64,000 nucleotides of DNA. It comes from Promethearchaeota archaeon. GTDB taxonomy: Archaea; Asgardarchaeota; Lokiarchaeia; Sigyniarchaeales; SOKP01. The translations under genes were made by a program, and so were the position numbers. Numbering within the stretch: the first letter of the stretch is position 1; every line of letters starts with the position of its first letter. Shown here one piece after another: positions 9,352-18,774 of this stretch. A model generated the notes under the pieces. That model had not been told where the DNA came from, did no database searches, and saw only the letters and a program-made list of their open reading frames with translations. The stretch lies in the NCBI GenBank assembly GCA_029838195.1, contig JALGVJ010000006.1:97093-161092 (forward strand), given 5' to 3'.

Positions 9352-9575
9352 TTCCTCACTTTTTTACTACAACTTGAGGAGATTAATAGGTATAAAGTGA
9401 GCGTAAGTGTCGCAACCAGAAAGGGTGACTCTCTCCTAAACGGGCAAAAGGGGCCAAACGAGCGGGCCCACGCAAACGAAAAAGGGGAAGGAGGGCGAAT
9501 AACAGCGTAAATTTTTACGCTAACCAAAAGACAAAAATCCAGGTTTCCCAGTTTAGGAGAGGAGTCTTATTTTTT
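9352..9575 (+). ncRNA. Candidate structured non-coding RNA, family not recognised
   Basis: This segment is clearly richer in G and C than the surrounding spacer, which in an AT-rich archaeon often marks a structural RNA. A long stem closes it: GACTC-TCTCCTAAAC (9427-9441) pairs with GTTTAGGAGA-G-GAGTC (9551-9566), 15 pairs with one bulged G. Inside are GGGCC/GGCCC (9451-9455 with 9465-9469) and AGCGTAA/TTACGCT (9504-9521). A leading hairpin CCTCA/TGAGG spans 9354-9379. A T-run follows at 9570-9576, and a TATA-like GATATAATT lies at 9326-9334, about 25 bp before the proposed start. I looked for the RNase P core (GAGGAAAGTCC) and the SRP helix 8 motif (GGAAG...AGCAGC) and found neither. Ends are approximate. 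Confidence 0.5.
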
Positions 9576-9986
9576 TACATTTTATCTCACATGGGTGTTC
9601 TATTTCACGTATTTTATTTTTTGGGTTTGACTTTTATTTATAATGTCGTGCTATTGTGTATTAATTAAATTTTACCTTTTTGCGTGTTTTTTTCAATTTT
9701 TGTTTTTTCTTTTTAATAGATGTTATTTATAAGATTATTTAAATTTTTCTCCAAGAGAACATTAATATTCTTCTTGCATTTGGTTAAATTTAAATATTTT
9801 TTGACAATTTAAAATTCTTATCTTATTAAAGTAATAGGAATGAAAGTATTTAAATAAATCGAACCCGCCGCATGTTCATTTTAAAAAGGAAAAAAGGATG
9901 ACAAGGATGATTCAAGGAGGGGGGTAAAAATAGAGAAATCGTTAAAAAACGAGAGAGGGAGAGAAAGATGTAGGGGAAACTTAGGC

Positions 9987-10301
9987 ATGATATTTTTCTT
10001 GATAATCGGAACCATTATATCATGGATAAACATGGTACTTATTTTACGATCAATGAAGGTGTGGGCTTACTTGACAATAATATTTACAACGATTATGCCT
10101 TGCGTGGGCATTGGGTTAAAGAATAGGCGATGGGCTTATGGATACATGGCAGGCTTTTCTCTTGCCGGAATTCCCTTCATGGTGTTTGTTGATTTATTTA
10201 TAGGAGGATATACTAGTATTACCACTTTTTTCATATTTTTGATAATATGGCTTATATTTTGGAAGATATGGCGAACTGGTTCAATAAGGACGGTGGGCTA
10301 A
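9987..10301 (+). CDS. Small membrane protein, unknown
   Basis: A 104-residue protein that is almost entirely hydrophobic, with about four membrane segments (roughly residues 1-20, 24-42, 52-70 and 78-95) linked by short basic turns. It has no family I recognise. It begins at the ATG at 9987 in GGCATGATATTTTTC; a very purine-rich stretch (AGGAGGGGGGT, 9915-9925) lies about 60 bp upstream, too far to be its ribosome site. It follows the candidate RNA at 9352-9575 on the same strand, about 410 bp away. Confidence 0.6.
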   Translation: MIFFLIIGTIISWINMVLILRSMKVWAYLTIIFTTIMPCVGIGLKNRRWAYGYMAGFSLAGIPFMVFVDLFIGGYTSITTFFIFLIIWLIFWKIWRTGSIRTVG

Positions 10302-10489
10302 AAGGAAAAGTGGTGGAAATTTTCTCTGTTGAACTTCGGGAAAGATATTTGGGAATAAAATTATTAACCGGTGAAAGTTCTGTAAGAAGAACGAATTAAG
10401 GATGGTGGACTGAATTGGACGGGGTAAAAAACATTAAATTTCAAGAAATTCATCGCCATGGTAATATTACGTTCGGCTTTAAGGGTAGA

Positions 10490-10951
10490 TCAGAAGAGAG
10501 CCCGCACGTTTTCAATGAACACGTTCGTGATATTTGGGACTTCCATGAATTTATCTTTAATGGTTTGAGCCGTTAATTGGCCACTCTCGATTAAATCAGC
10601 AGTGAGATAGGTTTCGTAGAAACACTTTTCCAAGTCATAGCATAGACCCGTGGTATGTAAGATATTGTTGCTGAGGTTAAGGTCATTTAATACTTTAGAA
10701 ATACCTTTTACGAGATCGGGAGAGAATTCTTTGAGCTTGATAAGAATTTTTTTAACATTAGCTTTATCGGTTGGGAAGCAACTTACTTTCACTACATCTT
10801 CCCGAGAGATATAAATAAGGAGATAATAGGGAGCATTCATGATTTCCTCTTTAATTTCGTCGGGAAAGAAGGGGTTTTCAAATAATTGTTGGTTCGTGAT
10901 GAGCAAGCCGACGGAGATTTTATTCTTTTCTTCATTATCCTTTAATACCAT
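10490..10951 (-). CDS. Hypothetical protein with ACT-like pattern
   Basis: A 153-residue soluble protein. The middle, VVKVSCFPTDKANVKKILIKL followed by two helices and NNILHTTGLCYD, has the beta-alpha-beta spacing of ACT or related regulatory domains, which bind small ligands such as amino acids. The N-terminal part (SVGLLITNQQLFE) looks like another strand-helix unit. There is no catalytic motif and no membrane segment. I do not recognise a named family; the ACT suggestion is weak. It is convergent with the 104-residue membrane protein gene. Confidence 0.5.
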   Translation of the reverse strand: MVLKDNEEKNKISVGLLITNQQLFENPFFPDEIKEEIMNAPYYLLIYISREDVVKVSCFPTDKANVKKILIKLKEFSPDLVKGISKVLNDLNLSNNILHTTGLCYDLEKCFYETYLTADLIESGQLTAQTIKDKFMEVPNITNVFIENVRALF

Positions 10952-11235
10952 TTTGAATCACGCTAAAAAAACATTTTTGAAACAATCAAGTTAGATATTT
11001 GAGATTATTAAAATATATGATTTTTAAGATATAAATATTGTACATTTATTCAATTCGAGAAATTTTTTGCTAAAGGGTAAAATGAGGGGATCGAGGAAAA
11101 AACTTTAGGAGTAATTTAAATATGCTCGTGTAAAATAGGTATTATTATCGTAATATTAACATTTTATATCGAGAGAAATCTCCTTTTATTACATGAAATA
11201 AAAAGATAATAGAAGGAGAAAAAATATTTGGTTAA

Positions 11236-11727
11236 ATGGTCATGTCAACTAAACAAGATGAGCATGGGCATGGATTCCAATTAAAGGATTTAAATGGAAA
11301 TGAGAATGGGGCGCTATTTCATGCGATATATTTTATTGATGAATTCACGGGTTCCTTGTTAGTGAGCAGGAATAACCCTTATACCACGGGCTTTTTCGCA
11401 GAAAAGAAGGAAGATCTCATTTCAAGTTTTTTAAGTGCCATGAACATGTTCATTAATGAGATCAAGAAAGATGGACTTCGAGAAGAGATTCAAGAGATTA
11501 ATTTTAAAGACACGAGACTTTTATATCAGAGAAAAGGACGGATTCTTTGCATAGGTATTTCTAATAAGCAAGATTTAGAGGTAGAACGAGCTTTATTAAA
11601 TAAAATCATGAATGATTTCTACTATCGATTTGAAATACAAATTAATACATTTAATGGAGTCATTGATCCCGCAATTCAGCGTTATTCCCATGAATTAGAA
11701 CGGTTTTTAATGACCACTCTTCGATAG
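11236..11727 (+). CDS. Longin-like domain protein
   Basis: A 163-residue protein with the fold pattern of Asgard longin/roadblock-type proteins: a first strand HAIYFIDEFTG, a second strand SLLVSRNN, then the helix DLISSFLSAMNMFINEI, and paired strands around EINFKDTRLLYQRKGRILCIGISN. Longin domains sit on small GTPases or act as their regulators in eukaryotic trafficking, and Asgard genomes carry many. A role as GTPase partner is therefore likely but not shown. The ATG at 11242 (MSTKQ) is an equally good start. GGAG at 11214-11217 is rather distant. Confidence 0.65.
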   Translation: MVMSTKQDEHGHGFQLKDLNGNENGALFHAIYFIDEFTGSLLVSRNNPYTTGFFAEKKEDLISSFLSAMNMFINEIKKDGLREEIQEINFKDTRLLYQRKGRILCIGISNKQDLEVERALLNKIMNDFYYRFEIQINTFNGVIDPAIQRYSHELERFLMTTLR

Positions 11728-11870
11728 ATCTTTCAATATAATAAGGTTTTATTCTTTATTCCTGAATGACTAATAACACGGAAGGGTATAAAAATAATAG
11801 TACTTCCCCTCTTCTAATTAGTAAAACCTTTTTGACCCCAAACCTTTCCATTAAAAAGGAAAACACTCAT

Positions 11871-12614
11871 TTATTTAATGGGAATTGGTTCACATGAATC
11901 GTTCTCCAATGAATCTTCCAAGCTAAGCAAAACCAATTTCATGGTACACATTTCTTTAACTTCTTGGAAGATTTCACTACAGTCTTGAGTATCTTTCGAA
12001 ATCCCGTGTTTTTCGAGTAATTCATTAAATTTTTTTTCCAATTGGTTGGTAAGTTCCTCTTGATTGTCCAAGTCAAGGGATACGGAATTTAACCATTCGT
12101 GAATCTCGTTTTTTATTTCAAGTTCTATGTCGCTTAAATGAACATATTCTACTTCGATTTCTTTAAGTTTTTCCATGGAATTAAGATAAGCCTCATCCTG
12201 ATAAAGGGGTTTTACTAATAATCCGAGGTTTAGAATCAAGGGTTGTGCATCTAATCGTTCCAATGAGGTGGTTAATAGATCTAATACTTGATTTTTTTGA
12301 GAAAGATTACTATATTTAATATATTCTTCAATCAAATGCAATAATGTAATTTTTATTAATAATTCACCGAGAAAATCTAAAGATTCGAAATTAAATTCAA
12401 GAGCTCTCACCACGCACGCATGAATTACTTGCATGAAGGGTTGAATATTTTTAAATATTTCAAAATAATGAATGAATTGAGAGATTTTATTTATTACAGT
12501 GAGCTTTTCGGACTCCGAGCTGAATTTTCTTTCGAGAATATTGTCCAGCTCTTTATTTTCAAAGGGAATCCACAAAAATTTTTTAATATTCCATAATTTC
12601 GTTTCAAGGTCCAT
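11871..12614 (-). CDS. Hypothetical helical protein
   Basis: A 247-residue, acidic, soluble protein predicted to be nearly all alpha-helical, rich in Leu, Glu and Lys. It has no signal peptide, membrane segment, cysteine motif or nucleotide-binding site that I can see. The repeated long amphipathic helices could form a helical bundle or a short coiled coil (about 150-205). The family is not recognised. It is convergent with the longin-like gene at 11236, 143 bp away. Confidence 0.55.
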   Translation of the reverse strand: MDLETKLWNIKKFLWIPFENKELDNILERKFSSESEKLTVINKISQFIHYFEIFKNIQPFMQVIHACVVRALEFNFESLDFLGELLIKITLLHLIEEYIKYSNLSQKNQVLDLLTTSLERLDAQPLILNLGLLVKPLYQDEAYLNSMEKLKEIEVEYVHLSDIELEIKNEIHEWLNSVSLDLDNQEELTNQLEKKFNELLEKHGISKDTQDCSEIFQEVKEMCTMKLVLLSLEDSLENDSCEPIPIK

Positions 12615-13108
12615 TACATTAAATATTAGAGAATAAGGTTAATAAATATTTTTAATAAATTCATTAATTATTTTATTTATTAAATAGTCATTCAAGTAAA
12701 AAATTGGCATGTTTTATCATTAAATTTAGAGTAAGTAGTATATTTGTTTAGATTCTTGTAAATTCTTGGAAATTTTCCAGCACTTCAACATTTTCTTAAT
12801 TGGGTTTTAAAAATTGAAGACGATTAATTTTAAAAAATCGTGTAAATAATGATCACGAGATAATTTTTTGCCGTTCTCGAGTAACATGAACTTACAAGCG
12901 TATAAATTGATTCTGCCGATTCATTTCCACAATAAAAATGAAAAGATCATTCCCAAGGAATTTAAAAGAGAGAGTGAACCCCTTTTTTGACTTATTTTTA
13001 AAAAAGAGAAAAAAATTCCTTGCGAACTAATGTTCGCTTCTAATCACTAAAATTTTTTCCTTTAATTATAAGATGGATTATATCAAGGGAAAAAAAAATA
13101 AAAAAATT
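12615..13108. other. Intergenic spacer
   Basis: Very AT-rich sequence between two minus-strand genes. It should hold the promoter of the 247-residue protein gene near 12640-12680. No ORF, tRNA or clear repeat seen. Confidence 0.4.
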
Positions 13109-14437
13109 TTATAAAGGTGTTAAAGCCGTACTGCCATTTTTTACAGCTTCATCTACTAAAGCCATCAATTCATTTGGAGGAATGGGTACCAAATCAAATA
13201 CCGTCATGCCGGCCAGCTTGAGTTCTGCTTTCACGGTTTCTGCTAAATTATTACAATCTCTTGAAAAGAAGACTTTCCGCTTTCCAAATGCCTTTTGCAG
13301 CTTTTCGCCCACTTCTTCAATTGCGCAATATCCCGCCACGAGACCTTTCGTATAACCTTCTGCTTTCAGTTTCTCAACCAAATCGGGATCGTGCCCCTTC
13401 CCCATGACAATGAACCATCCTCCCTTGAATTTTTCGGGATAATCATACGCAAAACCTTGTAAGGTTGCCAAGGGATTATTTTGACACCCTTCAATGCACA
13501 AAAGCTCCTTTCCTTTTACAATTTTTACATTGTCAGGAAATTCTGGTAATAAATTCCATTCGTATTTTTCTTTAAACTCATCCAAACTTTTCCCGATAAC
13601 GTTGATTTTATTCAGATCTCCTTCTCCTAATCCCCGTTCATGGGCGATTTTTAAATGTGGCACCTCATCAATGGTTAAGCCAAACACTCTTGCTCCTACG
13701 ACATCGACAGCAACAGTATCTCTTCCACCAATTAGAATATTGAACTTTTTAACAAGTCGGTCTACAAAAGCTGTAGGAGGGTAATGCCCATGGATGGTTC
13801 CTTCAATTCCATCGATGATTGTAATATCAGGGCGAATGTATTCATAAACATCCACGATTTTAGAGTGCAAATTGAAGTTATGGTCTTTTCCACGATCCTC
13901 ATGGATGGGAAAGCCCCATTGGTTTTTTATACCGAGAGTGACTCTTGCCATGGAGTGAGTCTTTAATTTTGGAATATTAATATAGGTGAATTTTTCTCGA
14001 TTTTTAATGATTTTAACCACGGTTTTGGGCAATCTAAAATTTTTTAATATGTATCCTTTTGGATCTTCTTTATTAGATGGTTTTCCTTTAAATTCAAATA
14101 TTTCTGACTCTTCTTCATCCAGGTAAATCACGCTTGCTCCAGTTCGCTTGCAGACTTCTTCATAACCGGTAATTGCAAACACCACCCTCGTCATATTGGC
14201 TTGCGTGGAATTTTCCATTACATGAACTTTCGCTCCTAGATCATTTAAATAATTAATGACAGCTTCTAATACCTCGGGAGAAGTATGCACGTGTTTTTTA
14301 AAATCGATTCCATTTACTTTGATGTACACCTCCTTGGAGCTTGTTAAAATGGGACCCTCTTTTTCTAAATGAGCGAACATTTCTTTAACGGAAGCTTGCA
14401 AGCCTTGATTCGTATCCATAATATAAACATTTGTCAT
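13109..14437 (-). CDS. DUF362 domain protein
   Basis: A 442-residue protein with the DUF362 signature: an N-terminal KVNGIDFKKHVHTSPEVL region, GAKVHVMEN, then NIPKLKTHSMARVTLGIKNQWG (the conserved LKTH...T...KN.G core) and DITIIDGIEG. DUF362 proteins are common in anaerobes, often fused to ferredoxin domains; their biochemical role is not settled. Here there is no ferredoxin domain, only an isolated CIEGC motif near residue 313. No membrane segment. It is divergent from the hydrolase gene at 14882 with a 444-bp spacer. Confidence 0.85.
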   Translation of the reverse strand: MTNVYIMDTNQGLQASVKEMFAHLEKEGPILTSSKEVYIKVNGIDFKKHVHTSPEVLEAVINYLNDLGAKVHVMENSTQANMTRVVFAITGYEEVCKRTGASVIYLDEEESEIFEFKGKPSNKEDPKGYILKNFRLPKTVVKIIKNREKFTYINIPKLKTHSMARVTLGIKNQWGFPIHEDRGKDHNFNLHSKIVDVYEYIRPDITIIDGIEGTIHGHYPPTAFVDRLVKKFNILIGGRDTVAVDVVGARVFGLTIDEVPHLKIAHERGLGEGDLNKINVIGKSLDEFKEKYEWNLLPEFPDNVKIVKGKELLCIEGCQNNPLATLQGFAYDYPEKFKGGWFIVMGKGHDPDLVEKLKAEGYTKGLVAGYCAIEEVGEKLQKAFGKRKVFFSRDCNNLAETVKAELKLAGMTVFDLVPIPPNELMALVDEAVKNGSTALTPL

Positions 14438-14881
14438 GTAAATTTTTCACCCACTTAATTTTCATGCTATTTCATATTCATGGGAAACATCTTTTTTTTA
14501 TAAATTTGTTGCTTTAGTTAGAATTGTTTTAAACTATTGTCGGAAGCGTTGATTTTTTTATCGCATTCATGAATATTTTACCAAATAGATAAAAACCTGC
14601 ATTATCCTCCTTCTGAAAAATGATTGGGAAAAATTGGGCTACTATTAACTACTATTATTAACTACTACTATTAACTACCAATATGAAATTATATAAAAGA
14701 TTTAAACTTGAGACGAGAAAGTTTAAGTGGCCTAAAAATCAAGTTTTTTCTTTTTCTCACGCGGTTCCAAGCATTATTTTTTTTAATCGAAGGTCAATAT
14801 CATCTTAATTGTTCTAATTAATTTTTTTTTTAATTCATTATTTATAAATTCAAAAATCAAGAAAGCAGTTTATAATAGAAT
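14438..14881. other. Divergent promoter region
   Basis: AT-rich spacer between the divergent DUF362 and hydrolase genes, holding a short microsatellite (listed separately). A TATA-like TTTATAAATT lies around 14840-14850, about 35 bp before the hydrolase ATG at 14882. No gene seen. Confidence 0.4.
14640..14681. repeat. ACTATTAACT microsatellite
   Basis: Short imperfect tandem array of ACTA and TTAACTACTA units within the divergent spacer. Likely replication slippage; no function inferred. Confidence 0.75.
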
Positions 14882-15661
14882 ATGCCGTTCATTCAATATG
14901 AAAATAAAAACGTATTTTACATGCTGAAAACCCCAGGCACCATGGAATCGCCTAAGCGAGCACTAATTTTCATTCACGGGTCGGGAGGAAGTTCTAATAC
15001 TTGGAAATATCAGTTGAATGCCTTGAATTTAAACATGAATTTGATTGCGTTAGATCTTCCTTCCCATGCGAATTCCGACCCATTTGAAGAACTTTCTCTC
15101 GAGTTGTACGTCGATGTGGTAAAAAAATTAATCGAAGAATTAGAGCTGGAGGAGGTAATTTTATGCGGACATTCATTAGGAGGAGCTATTATTCAATCAT
15201 TTTATTTCACGTATCCGAAAAAAGTAAAGGGATTGATTTTAGTGGGGACAGGAGGGCGATTGCGTGTGAGTCCCCTGATTCTGGACTCTTTAGCTAGTAA
15301 TTACCAAAAATTTTTGGAAGAACTCCCTTCAGGAGCGTTTTATAGGAAAATCCCCCGGAAAATCATTGAAGAATACGTGGCAGAAACTTCGCAAATACCC
15401 TCGAGCGTGGCCCTTGCCGATTTTCAAATTTGTGATGCGTTTGATACATTGGACAAGACGGAAACCATTGATGTCCCTTGTCTGATCATCTGCGGGAAGC
15501 AAGACCACCTCACGCCCGTAAAGTATTCCAACTATTTTCATGATAAAATAAACATTTCCGAATTAGTAATAATTAATGGAGCCGGGCACATGGTCATATT
15601 GGAAAAACCAAAAGAATTTAATAGTGCTATTGAATCATTTATTAAAAAATATTTTTCATGA
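14882..15661 (+). CDS. Alpha/beta hydrolase
   Basis: A 259-residue alpha/beta-hydrolase-fold protein of normal length. The oxyanion strand IFIHGSGGSS is at 29-38, the nucleophile elbow GHSLGG has Ser98, an acid lies in CGKQDHLTP, and the catalytic His is in GAGHMVILEKP near the C terminus. It should hydrolyse an ester or related bond in the cytosol; the substrate cannot be read from the sequence. Its TGA overlaps the ATG of the downstream radical SAM gene (ATGA), so the two are translationally coupled. Confidence 0.9.
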   Translation: MPFIQYENKNVFYMLKTPGTMESPKRALIFIHGSGGSSNTWKYQLNALNLNMNLIALDLPSHANSDPFEELSLELYVDVVKKLIEELELEEVILCGHSLGGAIIQSFYFTYPKKVKGLILVGTGGRLRVSPLILDSLASNYQKFLEELPSGAFYRKIPRKIIEEYVAETSQIPSSVALADFQICDAFDTLDKTETIDVPCLIICGKQDHLTPVKYSNYFHDKINISELVIINGAGHMVILEKPKEFNSAIESFIKKYFS

Positions 15662-16473
15662 ACTGGAACTTCATGGTTAGAGAATATACATACGGGCCGT
15701 TTCCTAGTCGCCGTTTAGGGCTTTCTTTGGGCGTTGATATTCTTTTAAGAAAAAAAACGTGCTCGTTTAATTGCGTGTATTGTGAAATTGGTCCTACATT
15801 AAGAAATAATTGGGTATCTCCTTTTCATGAAGTTAAAAGAAAGCCTTCACCTAATTTTAGGAAAGAATTATCATCAATTTTGAGATATTATCCCCACTTG
15901 GATTCGATCACGTTTGGTTATAATGGAGAACCGACATTAAATCCTCATGTAGACGAATATCGGAGGATTGCAAGTAGCGTGAGAGAGGAATTTTCGTGGC
16001 AAAAAACCCCTCCAAAAATAACATTATTCACGAACTCCAGCACCTTATTTCGAGAGGAGGTTCGGGAGAAAATTATACATTTTGATTTAATTTTAGCAAA
16101 ATTAGATGCTGCGAATGAGGTAGATTTTCAAGAAACAAACCAGCCTCATGAAGAAGTGCCTTCAATTCATGAGATCATTGATTCTTTAGCTCTTTTAAGA
16201 AAAGAATTGCCTCCTGGCAAGGAATTGGTGCTTCAATGCTTATTTTTTAATTCCTATAGAAAAGATCGTCCTTCTAATAATAATTCCAGGAACCTCCAGT
16301 CCTTGATTAAAGCTATCAAAAAAATTAAACCTTCACGAGTTCAAATCTACACCATTGGAAGAATCCCTTCAGAGCCTCACGTGCATGCGCTCTCTCCCGT
16401 TGAAATTTTTAATATTGCAGAAACGATTGAGCGAGGAATAGAAGATAAATCAATAATAATAAAGCCCTATTAA
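15658..16473 (+). CDS. Radical SAM protein (COG0731 type)
   Basis: A 271-residue radical SAM protein. It opens with YGPFPSRRLGLSLGVDIL, the hallmark of the COG0731 family of Fe-S oxidoreductases, followed by the cluster site TCSFNCVYCE with Cys35, Cys39 and Cys42. A GNGEPTL-like strand is present as YNGEPTLNPH. Radical SAM chemistry cleaves S-adenosylmethionine to a 5'-deoxyadenosyl radical; the substrate of this family is not known to me, although TYW1, the tRNA wyosine enzyme, is a distant relative. The start may be the ATG at 15673 rather than 15658. It overlaps the hydrolase gene by 4 bp. Confidence 0.88.
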   Translation: MNWNFMVREYTYGPFPSRRLGLSLGVDILLRKKTCSFNCVYCEIGPTLRNNWVSPFHEVKRKPSPNFRKELSSILRYYPHLDSITFGYNGEPTLNPHVDEYRRIASSVREEFSWQKTPPKITLFTNSSTLFREEVREKIIHFDLILAKLDAANEVDFQETNQPHEEVPSIHEIIDSLALLRKELPPGKELVLQCLFFNSYRKDRPSNNNSRNLQSLIKAIKKIKPSRVQIYTIGRIPSEPHVHALSPVEIFNIAETIERGIEDKSIIIKPY

Positions 16474-16717
16474 ACTAAGGCCTTGATTAAAAGTTTCAAA
16501 AATGAAAGCAGGACAATACGAGTTCAAAGTAAGCACACGTTAAAAGCACATGAGCCCATCATGTCATTCAAATTTATATACGCTCGTTATCAATTGCAAT
16601 TAGTACTAATTAACACGTAAGGAGCAAAGGCAAAGGGATAATTTCATAAAACCAAAATTTAATATGAAGAAAAAAATTCCTCTATGACATTAGAGCAATA
16701 AATAACTCAGAAGAGCC

Positions 16718-17731
16718 ATGAACGATAGGAATTATTTCATTGGTGCGGATATAGGGGGTACATGGATTCGGGTAGGGGCGTGTACTTCTGATTTAAAAGA
16801 AGAGAATTTGACTATCAAAACAGCTCCTACTCTTAAAGAGAATAAATTCTCGATTAGTAGTACGGTATGTGAATTGATCTCGGAGATCATGGAAGAGAAG
16901 GGAATTTCTAAAGAAAATATTGCTGGAATTGGAGTAGCAACGGCGGGACCCATCGATATGGAAAAAGGGGAGGTCTTTAATAATGCAAATTTGGGGTTTA
17001 AAATAATTCCCTTGAAAGAGCCCATTACGGGAACATTTCCAGGCATTCCTTTTTTCATCATTAATGATTGTAATGCTGCCGTGTTAGGAATACATTATTT
17101 TGAAGCGGAAGAGAGGGAAAAAGATAATATCGTGTACATCACGGTATCCACGGGAATTGGAGGAGGTGTAATATGTAATTCTCATTTATTATTAGGCAAG
17201 GAAGGAAATGCCGCAGAGATAGGACACGGAAAGGTCGCTCCAAAGAGTCCTCATCTTTGCAATTGTGGAGCCAGGGGATGTTGGGAGGTATATAGCTCCG
17301 GTACAGGTGTACGAAATAGAGCTTTAGAACAACTTGAAGAAGGAATTTACAATTCCGAAATCTTATTAAAAATAGTGGAGGGCGAAGTTTCAAAAATAAC
17401 GGCTAAAGAAATCTTTCAAGCAGCTCGAGAAGGAGATGAATTGTCAAAAAAAATTGTTGATGATTGCATTTTCTACATGATGGTAGGAATTGGCCTTGTA
17501 AATAATTTTTACGATTGTTCTACCATTTTTTTCGGAGGAGCCATGATGAAAGATAGTGAGCAACTCCTGCCTCCCATTATCAAGCAATTCGAAGAAGATC
17601 CCATACAATTCACGATTAATCATCCGCCAAAACTTAAATTAACCCGATTAGGAGATGAAGTAGGCTTAAGAGGAGCATTAACGCTAGTAAAATATAAATT
17701 AGAGAAAAATCCCATAGTTCCCTTGGAGTAA
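16718..17731 (+). CDS. ROK-family sugar kinase (glucokinase-like)
   Basis: A 337-residue ROK kinase. The phosphate-binding DIGGT is at 11-15, the second phosphate motif is in YITVSTGIGGGVI, the conserved EIGHGKV carries the first zinc ligand, and the ROK zinc site reads CNCGARGCWE. ROK kinases phosphorylate glucose, N-acetyl sugars or related hexoses with ATP. The length and zinc motif fit a glucokinase or N-acetylmannosamine/glucosamine kinase; specificity is not readable. No DNA-binding domain, so it is an enzyme and not a repressor. It stands alone. Confidence 0.92.
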   Translation: MNDRNYFIGADIGGTWIRVGACTSDLKEENLTIKTAPTLKENKFSISSTVCELISEIMEEKGISKENIAGIGVATAGPIDMEKGEVFNNANLGFKIIPLKEPITGTFPGIPFFIINDCNAAVLGIHYFEAEEREKDNIVYITVSTGIGGGVICNSHLLLGKEGNAAEIGHGKVAPKSPHLCNCGARGCWEVYSSGTGVRNRALEQLEEGIYNSEILLKIVEGEVSKITAKEIFQAAREGDELSKKIVDDCIFYMMVGIGLVNNFYDCSTIFFGGAMMKDSEQLLPPIIKQFEEDPIQFTINHPPKLKLTRLGDEVGLRGALTLVKYKLEKNPIVPLE

Positions 17732-17855
17732 TTTAAAGAACTCTATTATGTTACGTCGTATTATTTAAAAGATTTTACATTACCGCTGAACATGAACTCC
17801 AGTACACCAACTTCATGCGTTAAGTTTTAAGAGGTTTTTTAATTAATTTTACATT

Positions 17856-18029
17856 AATTCATGGAAAACTGATACTAAAGAGATTATTCTCAAGAAATTA
17901 ACAAAACATTGAATGAACAATATAGTTCTGAAAATCTAATTAAATTCATGGAAAACTGATACTAAAGAGATTATTCTCAAGAAATTAACAAAACATTGAA
18001 TGAACAATATAGTTCTGAAAATCTAATTA
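17856..18029. repeat. Two tandem copies of an 87-bp unit
   Basis: Unit 1 (17856-17942) and unit 2 (17943-18029) are essentially identical; both begin AATTCATGGAAAACTG. The unit includes the remains of the 5' end of a GNAT gene, so the duplication happened inside or beside that pseudogene and, given near-identity, recently. Confidence 0.9.
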
Positions 18030-18341
18030 AATTGGCAAAAGACTATCATTCTATCGTAATGGAAACAAAAGGTAAGGTTGTTGGAACGATAGATTTAAGG
18101 AAGATTTAATTAGTACTTTATTTATACATCCTATCTTCATGAAACAAGGTATTGGACGCAAATTAATGAAAAAAATTGGTGAAGGTTTTCCACGATAAAA
18201 CCATGTAAGAATTTATAGTTATTTTAAAGTTTGACTGCTAAAAATTTTTATTTAAAATTAGGATATAAACTCATGGAGAAAAATGTAGAGGAGAGTCTAG
18301 GAATTAGGCCCTTAATGAAAAAGATTATAGAAATTAATTAA
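17861..18341 (+). pseudogene. Decayed GNAT-family N-acetyltransferase
   Basis: Translation in shifting frames recovers the parts of a GNAT acetyltransferase: an N-terminal segment NEQYSSENLIKLAKDYHS, the strand KGKVVGTIDL, then after a stop and frameshift the acetyl-CoA loop LFIHPIFMKQGIGRKLMKKI (Q/RxxGxG/A type), then FYLKLGYKLMEKNV, and a final in-frame GIRPLMKKIIEIN before the stop at 18339-18341. At least two frameshifts and internal stops break the gene, and its start region is duplicated. Intact GNATs move an acetyl group from acetyl-CoA to an amine. This copy cannot make a full protein. Confidence 0.8.
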
Positions 18342-18513
18342 AGGGAATTTATCTTCTATTTTGTTTAATAGTTTAAATTTTTTAACACGTGATTGAGAGT
18401 AAAATTCTTAAATAGGTATTATCGTGATTTTAAGGAAAAATTTTTTTAGTCATGTTAAATATAAAATAGTATTCAAGAGTTTGAAAATGAAATAAATAGA
18501 GGAATATTAAAAA

Positions 18514-18690
18514 ATGGCAAAGGCAGAATGTCCCTCGTGCTTCTTTGAATTTGAGCTAGATGAGGGAACGATTGTTGGCGAAGTTATTCCTTGTCCTGAC
18601 TGCGGCGTAGACCTTGAAATAATTGAAATTCAGGGGGACGTGGCAAAAGTGGAAGAGGCAGAAATGGCAGAAGAAGATTGGGGAGAATAA
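18514..18690 (+). CDS. lysW: LysW, amino-group carrier protein
   Basis: A 58-residue acidic protein. It has a zinc site formed by Cys6-Cys9 (CPSC) and Cys27-Cys30 (CPDC), and ends in EDWGE, the invariant C terminus of LysW. In archaea and Thermus the alpha-amino group of 2-aminoadipate (or glutamate) is attached to the terminal Glu by LysX or ArgX, which protects it while lysine or ornithine is built. LysX, LysZ, LysY and LysJ are not in this window; an M20 hydrolase (1-951) could be LysK. A ribosome site GAGG (18499-18502) and a TATA-like TTAAATATAAAATAG (18455-18469) precede it. Confidence rests on the C-terminal motif. Confidence 0.92.
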   Translation: MAKAECPSCFFEFELDEGTIVGEVIPCPDCGVDLEIIEIQGDVAKVEEAEMAEEDWGE

Positions 18691-18774
18691 GGAATTTATC
18701 GAAAGAGGCTCGATGAATAGAAGCAATTAACCACCAAGTGGACATTTAATTTTAAGGAATAAAGATCTCTTTTC

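Noticed and set aside
9315..9527. 70-codon minus-strand ORF
   Set aside because: It lies across the structured RNA candidate and has no coding character (repeated Ser/Phe/Leu from GC-richer stems).
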